Assembly (NCBI GenBank): GCA_019114265.1
Contig: DXFV01000008.1
Span: 95,406-159,405, forward strand
Source of the DNA: Anaerofilum faecale
GTDB taxonomy: Bacteria > Bacillota > Clostridia > Oscillospirales > Ruminococcaceae
Direction of reading: 5' to 3'
DNA length: 64,000 nt
A model generated the notes under the pieces. It was not told the DNA's origin, ran no database searches, and was given only the letters and a program-made list of their open reading frames with translations. Shown piece after piece: positions 43,889 to 53,274 of the stretch (positions within the stretch are counted from its first letter, which is position 1; every line of letters begins with the position of its first letter). Both the position numbers and the translations under genes were made by a program.

Positions 43889-46498
43889 TTGGCCGAGCTT
43901 TCTCCCATGATGAAACAGTATTTCGCCATCAAGGAGCAGCATAAGGACGAGATCCTTTTCTTCCGTCTGGGCGATTTCTACGAGATGTTCTACGACGATG
44001 CTATTCTGGCGTCGAAGGAGCTGGAACTCACCCTCACCGGCCGCGACTGCGGCCAGGAACAGCGCGCGCCGATGTGCGGCGTGCCGTTCCACAGCTGTGA
44101 AAACTACATCGCCCGGCTGATCGCCAAGGGCTACAAGGTGGCCATCTGCGAGCAGATGGAGGACCCCGCCACCGCCAAGGGCCTGGTGAAGCGGGACATC
44201 ATCCGCGTCATCACCCCCGGCACCGTCATCGAGAGCAGCATGCTGCAGGACGACAAGCACAACTATCTGGGCAGCATCGTGGTGCAGGACGGCAGGGCGG
44301 GCGTCTGCTTTGCCGACGTGTCCACCGGCGACGCGCATGTCACCACGCTGGAAGGCGAGCGTCTGCCGGTGCAGATCATCGCCGAGCTGTGCCGGTTTTC
44401 TCCCAGCGAGCTTCTGCTGAACACCGCCGTGCTGGACATGAAAGAGGTCACCGGCTGCGTCAGGCAGCGGATGCAGTGCGCGGTGGAGCTGATGGAGGAC
44501 GAGCGGTATGCCCCGCAGCGCCTCGACGCCACCATGCAGGCACAGTTTGGGGAATCCTGTGAGGCGGAAACCGGCCTGCCCCGCGGAGACCTGCGCTATG
44601 CAGCGCTGGCCGTACTGCTGGAATATCTGGCCGATACCCAGAAAAAGGGCGTGCAGCGCCTGAAAACGGTACATCACTATAACGAGACCCAGTACATGCA
44701 GCTGTCGCCGGTCACCCGCGCGAACCTCGAGCTCACCGAAACGATGCGCGGACGGGAAAAGCGCGGCACCCTTTTGTGGGTGCTGGACCAGACCAACACC
44801 GCGATGGGCAAGCGCATGCTGCGCAGCTGGGTGGAGCAGCCGCTGGTATCCCCGGCGGCCATCAACGACCGTCTCGACGGTGTGGAGCAGCTGGTGAACG
44901 ATACCATCGGCCGCGACGAACTGGCCGACAGCCTCTCCCGCGTGTTCGACATCGAGCGTCTGATGACCCGCACGATGTTCGGCTCGGCCACCCCGCGCGA
45001 GGTCTATTCACTGGCGGCCACCTGCGCCGAATTGCCGGGCCTGAAACAGCGCTCCGGCGAATATTCCGCGCCCATCCTGCAGCAGATCTCCGCCGACATC
45101 GACACACTGGAGGATGTGCGGGACCAGATCCTCCGCGCGCTGGACGAGGACGCGCCTTCGATGATGAAGGACGGCGGCTTCATCCGCCCCGGTTACAGCG
45201 CCGAGGTGGACGAACTGCGCGACATCGTGCACGGCGGCAAGGGCTACCTTGCCACGCTGGAGAGCAAGCTCAAGGAAGAGACCGGCATCCGCACGCTGAA
45301 AATCGGCTATAACCGGGTGTTCGGCTATTACATCGAGGTCAGCAAGAGCTTCACCTCGCAGGTCCCGGCACACTTTGTGCGCAAGCAGACGCTGGCCAAC
45401 GCCGAGCGCTACATCACCGAGGACCTGAAAGCGCTGGAAAACAAGATCCTCGGCGCCAGCGAGCGGCTGCTGGGCCTGGAGCGGCAGCTGTTCGACCAGC
45501 TGCTGGCCGCCATTTCCGCCCAGCTGACCCGCATCCAGCGCACAGCGGGCGCGGTGGCGCGGCTGGACGTGCTGTGTTCGCTGGCCGCGGTGGCCGCCGA
45601 CAACAACTATGTCAAACCGGAGGTGGACAGCGGCGACCGGCTGGAGATCAAGCAGGGCCGTCACCCGGTGATCGAAAAGATGCTGAAAGGCAGCCTGTTC
45701 GTGCCCAACGACACCCTGCTCGACTGCGCCGACAATCGCCTGCTCATCATCACCGGCCCGAACATGGCCGGCAAATCCACCTATATGCGTCAGAACGCCC
45801 TGATTGCGCTGATGGCGCAGATCGGCAGCTTTGTGCCGGCGGCCAGCTGCCGGATGGGCGTGGTGGACGCCATCTTCACCCGCGTGGGCGCGTCGGACGA
45901 CCTGGCGGCGGGGCAGTCCACTTTTATGGTGGAGATGACCGAGGTGGCCGAGATCCTCCAGTATGCCACCCCCAAAAGTCTGGTGATCCTGGACGAGATC
46001 GGCCGCGGCACCTCCACCTACGACGGCATGAGCATCGCGCGCGCGGTGGTGGAGCACATGGCCGACCAGAGCGGCCATCTGGGCTGCAAGACCCTCTTTG
46101 CCACCCACTACCACGAGCTGACCGGCCTGGAAAACGAGCTGGACGGCGTGAAGAACTATTCGGTGGCGGTGAAAAAGCGGGGCGACGACATCACCTTCCT
46201 GCGCCGCATCGTGGCCGGCCCGGCCGACGACAGCTACGGCATCCAGGTGGCCAAGCTGGCCGGCCTGCCCGATTCGGTCACCGACCGCGCCAAAGAAGTC
46301 CTGCGCCAGCTGGAAGCGGCGGCGCCCGACCTTTCCAGGACGATGCAGCTGGACTTCGGCAACTTTGAGAAGTTCGCGCCGCCGCCGGTGCCTTCGGCGG
46401 TGGCGGAAAAGCTGACGGCGCTGGATGTGGAGACGCTCACGCCGATCGAAGCGCTGAATGTATTGTACGATTTGAAACAGGCCTTTGTGAAAGGCTGA
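43889..46498 (+). CDS. mutS: DNA mismatch recognition protein MutS
   Basis: An 869-residue MutS1. The mismatch-binding Phe-x-Glu is in RLGDFYEMFYDDA (about 27-39), followed by connector, lever and clamp domains and the ATPase with Walker A GPNMAGKSTYMRQ (623-635), DEIGRGTSTYDG and THYHEL. A C-terminal tail (about 800-869) would mediate tetramer/clamp contacts. The TTG at 43889 has CAGGAGG eight bases upstream; M7 at 43907 is a weaker option. Confidence 0.96.
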   Translation: MAELSPMMKQYFAIKEQHKDEILFFRLGDFYEMFYDDAILASKELELTLTGRDCGQEQRAPMCGVPFHSCENYIARLIAKGYKVAICEQMEDPATAKGLVKRDIIRVITPGTVIESSMLQDDKHNYLGSIVVQDGRAGVCFADVSTGDAHVTTLEGERLPVQIIAELCRFSPSELLLNTAVLDMKEVTGCVRQRMQCAVELMEDERYAPQRLDATMQAQFGESCEAETGLPRGDLRYAALAVLLEYLADTQKKGVQRLKTVHHYNETQYMQLSPVTRANLELTETMRGREKRGTLLWVLDQTNTAMGKRMLRSWVEQPLVSPAAINDRLDGVEQLVNDTIGRDELADSLSRVFDIERLMTRTMFGSATPREVYSLAATCAELPGLKQRSGEYSAPILQQISADIDTLEDVRDQILRALDEDAPSMMKDGGFIRPGYSAEVDELRDIVHGGKGYLATLESKLKEETGIRTLKIGYNRVFGYYIEVSKSFTSQVPAHFVRKQTLANAERYITEDLKALENKILGASERLLGLERQLFDQLLAAISAQLTRIQRTAGAVARLDVLCSLAAVAADNNYVKPEVDSGDRLEIKQGRHPVIEKMLKGSLFVPNDTLLDCADNRLLIITGPNMAGKSTYMRQNALIALMAQIGSFVPAASCRMGVVDAIFTRVGASDDLAAGQSTFMVEMTEVAEILQYATPKSLVILDEIGRGTSTYDGMSIARAVVEHMADQSGHLGCKTLFATHYHELTGLENELDGVKNYSVAVKKRGDDITFLRRIVAGPADDSYGIQVAKLAGLPDSVTDRAKEVLRQLEAAAPDLSRTMQLDFGNFEKFAPPPVPSAVAEKLTALDVETLTPIEALNVLYDLKQAFVKG

Positions 46499-46518
46499 GA
46501 CTCTGGGAGGAGAACATC

Positions 46519-48552
46519 ATGGCAGTGATCCATGTGCTGGATCCGCACACCGCCGAGCTGATTGCGGCGGGAGAAGTGGTGGAGCGCCCTGCCTCGGTGG
46601 TGAAGGAACTGCTGGAAAACGCGGTGGACGCGGGGGCCAGCCAGGTGACGGTGACCATCGAGCGCGGCGGCGTGCAGCGGATCGAGGTGGCCGACAACGG
46701 CAGCGGCATCGACACCGAGTATGTCCCCACCGCCTTCATCCGCCACGCCACCAGCAAGATCCGCACCGAGAGCGATCTGGAAAACATCCACACGCTGGGA
46801 TTCCGCGGCGAGGCGCTGGCGTCCATCGCCAGTGTGGCGCGGGTGGAGCTGCTCACCTGCACGCCGGAGGACGAGTTTGCCTGCCTCTACCGCATCGAGG
46901 GCGGGCAGGAAAAGGGGATGGAACCGGCGGCACGCCCGGTGGGCACCACCATCACGGTGCGCGATTTGTTCTACAACACCCCTGCCCGGATGAAGTTCCT
47001 GAAAAAGGATTCCACCGAGGGCACCTATGTGGCCGAGACGGTCCAGCGGGTGGCGCTTTCCCACCCGGAGGTGAGCATCCGGTTTGTGCGGGAGGGAAAA
47101 ATGCAGTTCCGCACGCCCGGCGACGGCAGCCGTCAGAGCGCGGCGCACGCGGTGCTGGGGCGCGAATTTGCACGGGACCTGCTTGCGGCCGATGCCGCGC
47201 TGCACGCATACCGGGTGACCGGGCTCATCACGCCGCCGCGCGCCTGCCGTGCCAGCCGCAGTATGCAGTTTTTCTTCATCAACGGCCGCTTTGTCAAAAA
47301 CCGCACCATGATGGCCGCGCTGGAGGCCGCCTATAAAGGCACGCTGATGCAGGGGAAGTTCCCCGGCTGTGTGCTGGAGCTGACCATGCCGCCCGAGCTG
47401 GTGGACGTGAATGTCCATCCCGCAAAAACCGAGGTTCGCTTTGCGCGGGAAAACGAAGTGTTCGACGCCGTGTATAAGGCGGTCAAGCTGGCATTGGAAG
47501 TGCCGGGCAGCGGAGAACAGCAGCTGGAATTTGCCGAACAGAAAAAGACCTCCCCGGCGCCGCCAGTGAAAAACGAACCGCAGCCGGCGTCCGCCGCCCG
47601 CCCCGCGATGCCCGCCGTATCCTGGCAGAAACCGGCGGAAAATACTGTAAAGTCTCAAAACTTTACAGAAAAAATCGCGCCCTCCGCCCGTCCCTGGCAG
47701 CCGGTGGCAGGAGGGTTCGCCTCGCAGCCGCTGCCCTACGGCGCGCCTGTCCGCAGCGAACCGTCGCTGGACATCCTGGTGGAGGAAAAGGAAGAAACAC
47801 TTCCCCCAAAAAACGAAATCCCGGAGCCGGTTTCGGAGCCGTCTTTGCCGGAAAAAGAACCGGAAGCCCCTGCCGCCGCGGAACCCCGGAGGGAACCGGC
47901 GGCGAATCCGCAGCCGGAGTGCAAACGGGAAGAGCTCCTGCAGCCGGAGCAGATTGCCCTGCCCGGAACCCAGCCGCAGACCGAATCGCTGCGCCTGGTG
48001 GGCGAGGTATTCCGCACCTATATCGTGGCCCAGCGCGGCGACGAGATCTGCTTTATCGACAAGCACGCCGCACATGAGCGCATCCTGTATGAACAGCTGG
48101 TGTCCCGCCGGGGAGCGCCGGGCAGCCAGATGCTGCTGACGCCGGTGACGGTGCAGCTTTCGGCCGCCGAGAAGAGCGCCGTGCTGCAGCACAGGGACAT
48201 GCTGGCAGAAAACGGCGTGGAGACGGACGATTTTGGCGGGAACGCTGTGCTGGTGCGCAGTGTCCCGGCCGACATCGCCCCCGATGATGTGGAGGATCTG
48301 GTGGTGGAGCTGGCAGACCGGCTCATCACCAACAGCCGGCAGGCGCTCACCGAAAAGGCGGAATGGGTCTTGCACTCCATCGCCTGCCGGGCCGCGGTAA
48401 AGGCGGGCGACCGCAATCGGCCGGAGGAACTGCTGGCATTGGCCCAGCAGATTCTGGACGGCGAGGTCCCGCCATTCTGTCCGCACGGACGCCCCGTGAT
48501 CCTCAAACTCACCCGAAAGGAGCTGGAAAAGCAGTTTGGCAGACAAGGGTAA
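46519..48552 (+). CDS. mutL: DNA mismatch repair endonuclease MutL
   Basis: A 677-residue MutL. The N-terminal GHKL ATPase (about 1-330) has ELLENAVDAGA, DNGSGI and GFRGEALASI. A long Pro/Ala/Glu-rich linker (about 335-480) follows. The C-terminal domain has the endonuclease motif as D514-K-H-A-A-H-E-R-I and the C-terminal CPHGRP (654-659), so it should nick DNA as in mut systems without MutH. The ATG at 46519 follows GGGAGGAGAAC. Its end overlaps miaA by 17 bases. Confidence 0.95.
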   Translation: MAVIHVLDPHTAELIAAGEVVERPASVVKELLENAVDAGASQVTVTIERGGVQRIEVADNGSGIDTEYVPTAFIRHATSKIRTESDLENIHTLGFRGEALASIASVARVELLTCTPEDEFACLYRIEGGQEKGMEPAARPVGTTITVRDLFYNTPARMKFLKKDSTEGTYVAETVQRVALSHPEVSIRFVREGKMQFRTPGDGSRQSAAHAVLGREFARDLLAADAALHAYRVTGLITPPRACRASRSMQFFFINGRFVKNRTMMAALEAAYKGTLMQGKFPGCVLELTMPPELVDVNVHPAKTEVRFARENEVFDAVYKAVKLALEVPGSGEQQLEFAEQKKTSPAPPVKNEPQPASAARPAMPAVSWQKPAENTVKSQNFTEKIAPSARPWQPVAGGFASQPLPYGAPVRSEPSLDILVEEKEETLPPKNEIPEPVSEPSLPEKEPEAPAAAEPRREPAANPQPECKREELLQPEQIALPGTQPQTESLRLVGEVFRTYIVAQRGDEICFIDKHAAHERILYEQLVSRRGAPGSQMLLTPVTVQLSAAEKSAVLQHRDMLAENGVETDDFGGNAVLVRSVPADIAPDDVEDLVVELADRLITNSRQALTEKAEWVLHSIACRAAVKAGDRNRPEELLALAQQILDGEVPPFCPHGRPVILKLTRKELEKQFGRQG

Positions 48553-49489
48553 ACCAGCCATTGTGGCCGTATGCGGTCCCACAGCGGTGGGCAAAACAAG
48601 CCTTGCGGTGGAGCTTGCCCGCCGCTTTGACGGCGAGGTGATCTCGGCCGATTCCATGCAGATCTACCGCGGTCTGGACATCGGCACCGCAAAGGCGACC
48701 GCCGAGGAACAGCAGGGCATCCCGCACCATCTGCTGGATATCCTCGATCCGCAGCAGCGGTTCAGCGCGGCCGATTTTGTGGCCCGGGCAGCCGACTGCA
48801 TCCGCGATCTCTGCGCGCGGGGAAAGCTGCCCATCATAGCCGGCGGCACCGGATTGTACATCGAAAGCCTTGTAAAGGGAGTTCGCTTTACAGAGGAAAC
48901 CTTCGATCCGCAGGTGCGCCGGGAGCTGGAACGGCAGGCGGAGGAGCTGGGAGCGGAGGAGATGCACCGCTGTCTGGCCGCCATCGACCCGGAGTATGCC
49001 GCCGGGCTGCACCCCAACAACCGCGGGCGTGTGCTGCGCGCGCTGGAGCTGTACCGCCAGACCGGCCGCACCATGACCTGGCAGCGGGAGCATTCCCTGC
49101 CTTCCAGCCCGCCGTATCGGGCGCTGCTGCTGGGGCTGGACTGTTCGTCCCGGGAGCTTCTCTATTCCCGCATCGACCGGCGCGTATGCCAGATGGTGGA
49201 AGACGGGGTGCTGGCAGAGGCAAAGCTGGTCTACGACAACCGCGGCAGCTACCAGACGGCGGCGCAGGCCATCGGCTATAAGGAATTCTTTCCCTATTTT
49301 GAACACACTGCTTCGCTGGAGGAATGCGTTGCCCAGCTGCAGCAGGCCACCCGCCGCTATGCCAAACGCCAGCTCACCTGGTTCCGGCGTATGGAGGGGA
49401 TGCACTGGCTGACGGCGGACGGCAACCCGCTGGAACCCGCATGTGAACTGGTGAGGGCGCACCTTGCGCCGGAACAGGAGGAGCCATGA
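48536..49489 (+). CDS. miaA: tRNA dimethylallyltransferase MiaA
   Basis: A 317-residue enzyme that transfers a dimethylallyl group to A37 of tRNAs reading UNN codons. P-loop GPTAVGKTSLA (about 14-24), ISADSMQIYRGLDIGTAK (about 36-53) and the tRNA-binding R-R-F/W-F-R segment near RRYAKRQLTWFRR are all present. The TTG at 48536 lies inside the mutL end with AAAGGAG upstream. The DMAPP it needs comes from the MEP route, of which ispDF is in this window. Confidence 0.93.
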   Translation: MADKGKPAIVAVCGPTAVGKTSLAVELARRFDGEVISADSMQIYRGLDIGTAKATAEEQQGIPHHLLDILDPQQRFSAADFVARAADCIRDLCARGKLPIIAGGTGLYIESLVKGVRFTEETFDPQVRRELERQAEELGAEEMHRCLAAIDPEYAAGLHPNNRGRVLRALELYRQTGRTMTWQREHSLPSSPPYRALLLGLDCSSRELLYSRIDRRVCQMVEDGVLAEAKLVYDNRGSYQTAAQAIGYKEFFPYFEHTASLEECVAQLQQATRRYAKRQLTWFRRMEGMHWLTADGNPLEPACELVRAHLAPEQEEP

Positions 49490-50730
49490 AAAGCAAACGT
49501 AGGATACGCCATCCCGGCCGGCTGCTTGCCGCCGTGGTGTTTGTGCTGGTGGTGGTGTACATTCTGGTGCAGATGTTCGGCATCATGTATAAGGACTACC
49601 AGACGGAGATCGCCATGCGCTATACAATGACCGACAGCATCACGATGCAGGCGGCCGCCGCCTTTGAAAGCCAGCCGGTGGAGGGAAGCGGCCAGCTGGG
49701 CTATCTTGTGGAAAGCGGCGAACGAGTCAGCACCGGACAGGCGGTGGCCGAAAAATACGGCAGTGCCGAACAGGCGCTGGCCAATCGGAAGCTGCAATCT
49801 CTCGAGCACCAGGCCGCGCTGCTGGATCAGTCGGGCAATATCGACGGCGCATCGCTGGATGTGCTGACCCAGCAGATGCAGAACAGCCTGTACGAGGTGC
49901 TGGACGCGCTGGATTCCGGCGAATACGCCTCCTGTGCGGAGGACTTCGACCAGTATCTTGTGGCGGCCAATAAAGTGCAGCTGATGACCGGCCAGACCGA
50001 GGGCTTCTCCGCTTCCCTCGAGCAGCTCCAAAGCCAGAGCGCCGCGCTGAAGGAAGCGGCAGGCACGCCCGATACGATCACGGCGCCGGCCAGCGGCTAT
50101 TTCGTTCCGGCCACCGGCCAGAGCGTGCAGCCCTACACAACGGAGGAACTGTCCGGCATGACCGCCGCCCAGCTGCAGCAGACATTGGAGCAGCCGGTCT
50201 ATGCACAGGAGCAGGGGGCCGGCCGGATCATCACCGACTACCACTGGAGCCTGTTCGGCGTCCTGCCGCAGGAGGAGGCCGCGCGTCTGTCGTCTGGCCA
50301 GAAGCTCACGGTCCGTCTGCCCAAGCGCGGCGCCGAACTGCCGATGACGGTCGCGCTTCTGGAAAAAGACGAGGAAAGCGGGCTGGTAAAGGTTCAGCTC
50401 ACCTGCGAGAACATCACCGCGCAGATCGTTGGCCTGGGCATCGAGGAGGCCGAGCTGGTTCTGGCCGAATACGAAGGCCTGCGTGTCAGCCGGGAGGCCC
50501 AGCACGTCGCGGTGGAGACCGACGAAAACGGCGTGCAGCACGAGGTGTACGGCGTGTATGTCAAGCAGGGAGGGCTGATGTATTTCCGCAAGATCACCGA
50601 CAAGATCTACGAGAACGATGAATACATCCTGCTGCCGCTGGACGGAAGCACCGACGGCGACAATCAGGTGCGGGAATACGACGAAGTGATCGTGAAAGGA
50701 AAAGACCTGGGCGACCAGCGCCTGCTCTGA
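49486..50730 (+). CDS. HlyD-like membrane adaptor protein
   Basis: A 414-residue bitopic protein: basic start, one membrane helix (about 12-32, RLLAAVVFVLVVVYILVQMF), then an extracytoplasmic part with a biotinyl-lipoyl-like barrel-sandwich segment split around a helical insert (about 105-195), and a beta-rich C-terminal half. It resembles the clostridial HlyD family efflux adaptor-like proteins, often seen near divIVA/sepF. No ABC transporter is adjacent, so an export role is unproven and a cell-envelope or division role is possible. The ATG overlaps the miaA stop (ATGA) behind AGGAGGAGCC. Confidence 0.75.
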   Translation: MKSKRRIRHPGRLLAAVVFVLVVVYILVQMFGIMYKDYQTEIAMRYTMTDSITMQAAAAFESQPVEGSGQLGYLVESGERVSTGQAVAEKYGSAEQALANRKLQSLEHQAALLDQSGNIDGASLDVLTQQMQNSLYEVLDALDSGEYASCAEDFDQYLVAANKVQLMTGQTEGFSASLEQLQSQSAALKEAAGTPDTITAPASGYFVPATGQSVQPYTTEELSGMTAAQLQQTLEQPVYAQEQGAGRIITDYHWSLFGVLPQEEAARLSSGQKLTVRLPKRGAELPMTVALLEKDEESGLVKVQLTCENITAQIVGLGIEEAELVLAEYEGLRVSREAQHVAVETDENGVQHEVYGVYVKQGGLMYFRKITDKIYENDEYILLPLDGSTDGDNQVREYDEVIVKGKDLGDQRLL

Positions 50731-50771
50731 TGGCGGCACAGACGTTCGCGGCAGAAAAAAAGGCATACTTA

Positions 50772-50800
50772 TTGACAAGCAAAACCAAAAAAGCGATAAT
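50772..50800 (+). promoter_or_regulatory. sepF promoter
   Basis: A perfect TTGACA (50772-50777), a 17-base A-rich spacer and GATAAT (50795-50800) lie 79 bases ahead of sepF. It is likely the main promoter for the sepF-to-transketolase run. Confidence 0.8.
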
Positions 50801-50878
50801 AGAGAATAAGTTCAGCAGGTTACGCTGTCTGCGACAGTGCTGCGACAATAAAGAATGATGGGCAAAGGAGAATCCGAT

Positions 50879-51334
50879 ATGTTCGACAAATTGAAAAATA
50901 TCCTGAACGGCGAAGATGAAGACGAATACGAGGAGGACGACGTCTACATGGAGGAAGACGATGTCCAGGAATCCACGACGGCTGCGTACGAGGACGAACA
51001 GCCGCCTCGCGCCCACAAAACCGTGAACATCAATACCCCTGCGCCCAACCAGCTGAAGGTCGTCCTGGTAAAGCCCGAGCGATTTGACGACGCCAGCATG
51101 GTGGCCGATCATCTGAACGAGAAGCGCACCGTGGTATTGAATCTGGAATCCACCAACAAAGAGGTGTCCCGCCGCCTGGTCGATTTCCTGTCCGGCGTTG
51201 CCTATGCTAACAACGGCAAGATCAAGCGCGTGGCCAACAGCACCTTCATCATCACGCCCTACAATGTGGACGTGATGGGCGATATCCTGGACGAGCTGGA
51301 GAGCACACAGGTCAACAATGGCGTCTTCTTCTGA
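50879..51334 (+). CDS. sepF: Cell division protein SepF
   Basis: A 151-residue FtsZ-tethering protein. The amphipathic N-terminal membrane anchor is MFDKLKNIL, followed by an acidic linker (about 10-45) and the SepF domain (about 58-145: VVLVKPERFDDASMVADHLN, VVLNLESTNKEVSRRLVDFLSG in pieces). It forms rings that bundle FtsZ. The ATG at 50879 follows AAAGGAG. ylmH overlaps its end by 17 bases. Confidence 0.94.
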   Translation: MFDKLKNILNGEDEDEYEEDDVYMEEDDVQESTTAAYEDEQPPRAHKTVNINTPAPNQLKVVLVKPERFDDASMVADHLNEKRTVVLNLESTNKEVSRRLVDFLSGVAYANNGKIKRVANSTFIITPYNVDVMGDILDELESTQVNNGVFF

Positions 51335-52121
51335 TACAAAACATACGGCACAGCGAGGGTATTTGCCTCCGCAGAACGCCGAGGAACAGCTTCTGCAGCG
51401 CCGCGTGGAAGAGCTTTGCCGCGCGGTGCAGTTCCGGGGGCAGCCGCGCTATACCGATTTCCTGTCCGACCGTCAGCAGCAGCTGGCGCAGGCGGCGCTG
51501 CACCGTGCCGGATGGTCGTCCTGCCGCTGGGAGGGCGGGTATCCGCAGGCCGAGCGCAAAATTTTGTGCATCCTGAGCGATCTGGACGCGCCCTGTGAGC
51601 CTCCCATTCAGGCGGTCCGCATCACGCCGCGCGAGAAAAGCGTGCGGCTGCAGCACCGCGACTGTCTGGGGGCGCTGCTGGGGCTTGGCCTGGACCGTGC
51701 CGGATTGGGTGATCTGCTGCCGGAGGAAGACGGTTCGATGGTGGCATTCTGCCAGCCGACGGTTTCCCGCCTGATCGTGGACGAACTGCGCCAGGTGGGG
51801 CGCGCCGATGTGACGGTACAGCTCTGCGAAGACGCAGACTGGCAGCCCCATTTTTCCACGCAGCTGTGTTCCGCCACGGTGGCCTCGTTGCGTCTGGACG
51901 CAGTGCTGGCCGCCATGCTGCACTGCAGCCGCGAGCAGGCCGCCGGCCTGATCCGCACCGGAAAGGTGCAGGTGGGCCACGTGGAGGTTTCGTCGGCGCA
52001 CTTGCCCGTTTATCAGGACGACGTGATCACCGTGCGGGGAAAGGGACGGTTCCGTCTGCAGGAGATCGGCGGAAAGAGCCGAAAAGACCGGATCTTTATC
52101 CATTATCAAGAATATATCTAA
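51318..52121 (+). CDS. ylmH: YlmH-type S4 RNA-binding protein
   Basis: A 267-residue protein with the YlmH layout: an N-terminal YlmH domain (about 20-90), a central ribosomal-L30-like segment (about 95-170, HRDCLGALLGLGLDRAGLGD) and a C-terminal S4 domain (about 190-250, SLRLDAVLAAMLHCSREQAAGL). YlmH has been shown in Bacillus to act on stalled 50S-peptidyl-tRNA complexes, parallel to RqcP at 26863. It sits between sepF and divIVA; ylmG is absent. Confidence 0.9.
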   Translation: MASSSDTKHTAQRGYLPPQNAEEQLLQRRVEELCRAVQFRGQPRYTDFLSDRQQQLAQAALHRAGWSSCRWEGGYPQAERKILCILSDLDAPCEPPIQAVRITPREKSVRLQHRDCLGALLGLGLDRAGLGDLLPEEDGSMVAFCQPTVSRLIVDELRQVGRADVTVQLCEDADWQPHFSTQLCSATVASLRLDAVLAAMLHCSREQAAGLIRTGKVQVGHVEVSSAHLPVYQDDVITVRGKGRFRLQEIGGKSRKDRIFIHYQEYI

Positions 52122-52143
52122 TCAAAGAAAAGAGGGATTGCCT

Positions 52144-52743
52144 GTGTTGACAAGCAATGAAATTCGTACCGTTTCTTTCGACAAAGCGATGCGCGGCTAT
52201 CGCTGCGAGGATGTGGATGCTTTTCTGCGTCAGATCGCGGATCAGATGGATCAGCAGAATGCAAAGTGCGCCGAGATGGAGAAGAACCTGTACGTTCTGG
52301 CCCAGAAGATCGAGCAGTACCGCGCCGACGAGGACACCCTGAAAAGCGCGCTCATCAACGCCCAGCGTCTGGGTGAAAATGTGATCCACGAGGCAAAACA
52401 GAAGGCGGATTCCATCCTGCGCGATGCCGCCCTGAAGGCGGAGTCTCTGGATGAGCAGCTGAAAGCGAAGATCGTGGAGCAGCAGACCGAGCTGGAGCGC
52501 GTACAGAACGAGGTCGCGCACTTCAAGGCCAGCGTTCTGAGCCTGTACAAGATCCACATCGAGTCGCTCAGCACCCTGCCCGACAGCGAGCCGGAGGAGG
52601 AAGCGCCTGTGGTGGAGCCGGAAGAGACTGCCCAGCAGGAGCCGGAAGAGGAGATCGAGCTACCTGCGGTGGAAGACGAGGGGATCGACATCGAACTGCC
52701 CGAGGATGATCCGCAGCCGGAGTTTTCCCAGGAGCAGCAGTAA
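52144..52743 (+). CDS. divIVA: DivIVA-family polar/division protein
   Basis: A 199-residue protein. The N-terminal lipid-binding domain is clear (LTSNEIRTVSFDKAMRGYR, CEDVDAFL), followed by a coiled coil (about 30-135, QIADQMDQQNAKCAEMEKNL, KAKIVEQQTELERVQNEV) and an acidic tail (about 145-199). It senses negative membrane curvature and recruits division or polar proteins. GTG at 52144 gives the family start MLTSNEI, with AGAGGG upstream; TTG 52138 is the alternative. Confidence 0.93.
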   Translation: MLTSNEIRTVSFDKAMRGYRCEDVDAFLRQIADQMDQQNAKCAEMEKNLYVLAQKIEQYRADEDTLKSALINAQRLGENVIHEAKQKADSILRDAALKAESLDEQLKAKIVEQQTELERVQNEVAHFKASVLSLYKIHIESLSTLPDSEPEEEAPVVEPEETAQQEPEEEIELPAVEDEGIDIELPEDDPQPEFSQEQQ

Positions 52744-53274
52744 ATGCTGAAGCAGGAAAAAAGGAGCAGTTTGGTTTTGGTTTTATCAGTATTCCTTGTG
52801 GCCGTTCTGGTGGCGGCCGATCAGCTGTTGAAATGGTGCGCCACCGTCTGGCTGGCGCCTGTGGGGCAGGCAGATCTGCTGCCGGGCATTTTGGGGCTGC
52901 GCTATGTTTTGAATGACGGCGCCGCCTTCAGTTCCTTCTCCGGCAGCCGGTGGCTGCTTGTGATCGTGACAACGGCGGCATTGATTGCCGTGGCAGTGTG
53001 GATGATCGTCAAGCGTTCGTCCGGATTGCTGTACTGGTTTGGCATCCTCGTGCTGGCCGGCGGTATCGGCAATCTGATCGACCGCGTCCGTACAGGAGTT
53101 GTGGTGGATTATCTGGAGTTCCGCTTCATACAGTTTCCGGTGTTCAATCTGGCGGATATTCTGGTGTGCACGGCCATGGGGCTTTTGATTCTGTATACGA
53201 TTTTGGACGCGCTGAACGAGCGCCGCAGCAATGCCGCACAAAAGGATGCGGCGAATACAGATGGAGAAGCTTGA
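52744..53274 (+). CDS. lspA: Lipoprotein signal peptidase (signal peptidase II)
   Basis: A 176-residue membrane aspartyl protease with four membrane helices. The catalytic aspartates are D113 (GNLIDRV) and D138 (FNLADIL), with the conserved DYLEF and NDGAAFS. It removes lipoprotein signal peptides, such as that of the peptide-binding protein at 2077. It starts directly after the divIVA stop and overlaps rluD. Confidence 0.95.
   Translation: MLKQEKRSSLVLVLSVFLVAVLVAADQLLKWCATVWLAPVGQADLLPGILGLRYVLNDGAAFSSFSGSRWLLVIVTTAALIAVAVWMIVKRSSGLLYWFGILVLAGGIGNLIDRVRTGVVVDYLEFRFIQFPVFNLADILVCTAMGLLILYTILDALNERRSNAAQKDAANTDGEA

Noticed and set aside
47645..47668. Terminator inside mutL
   Set aside because: The 9-bp hairpin is followed by A residues on the plus strand and lies in the middle of an intact coding frame.
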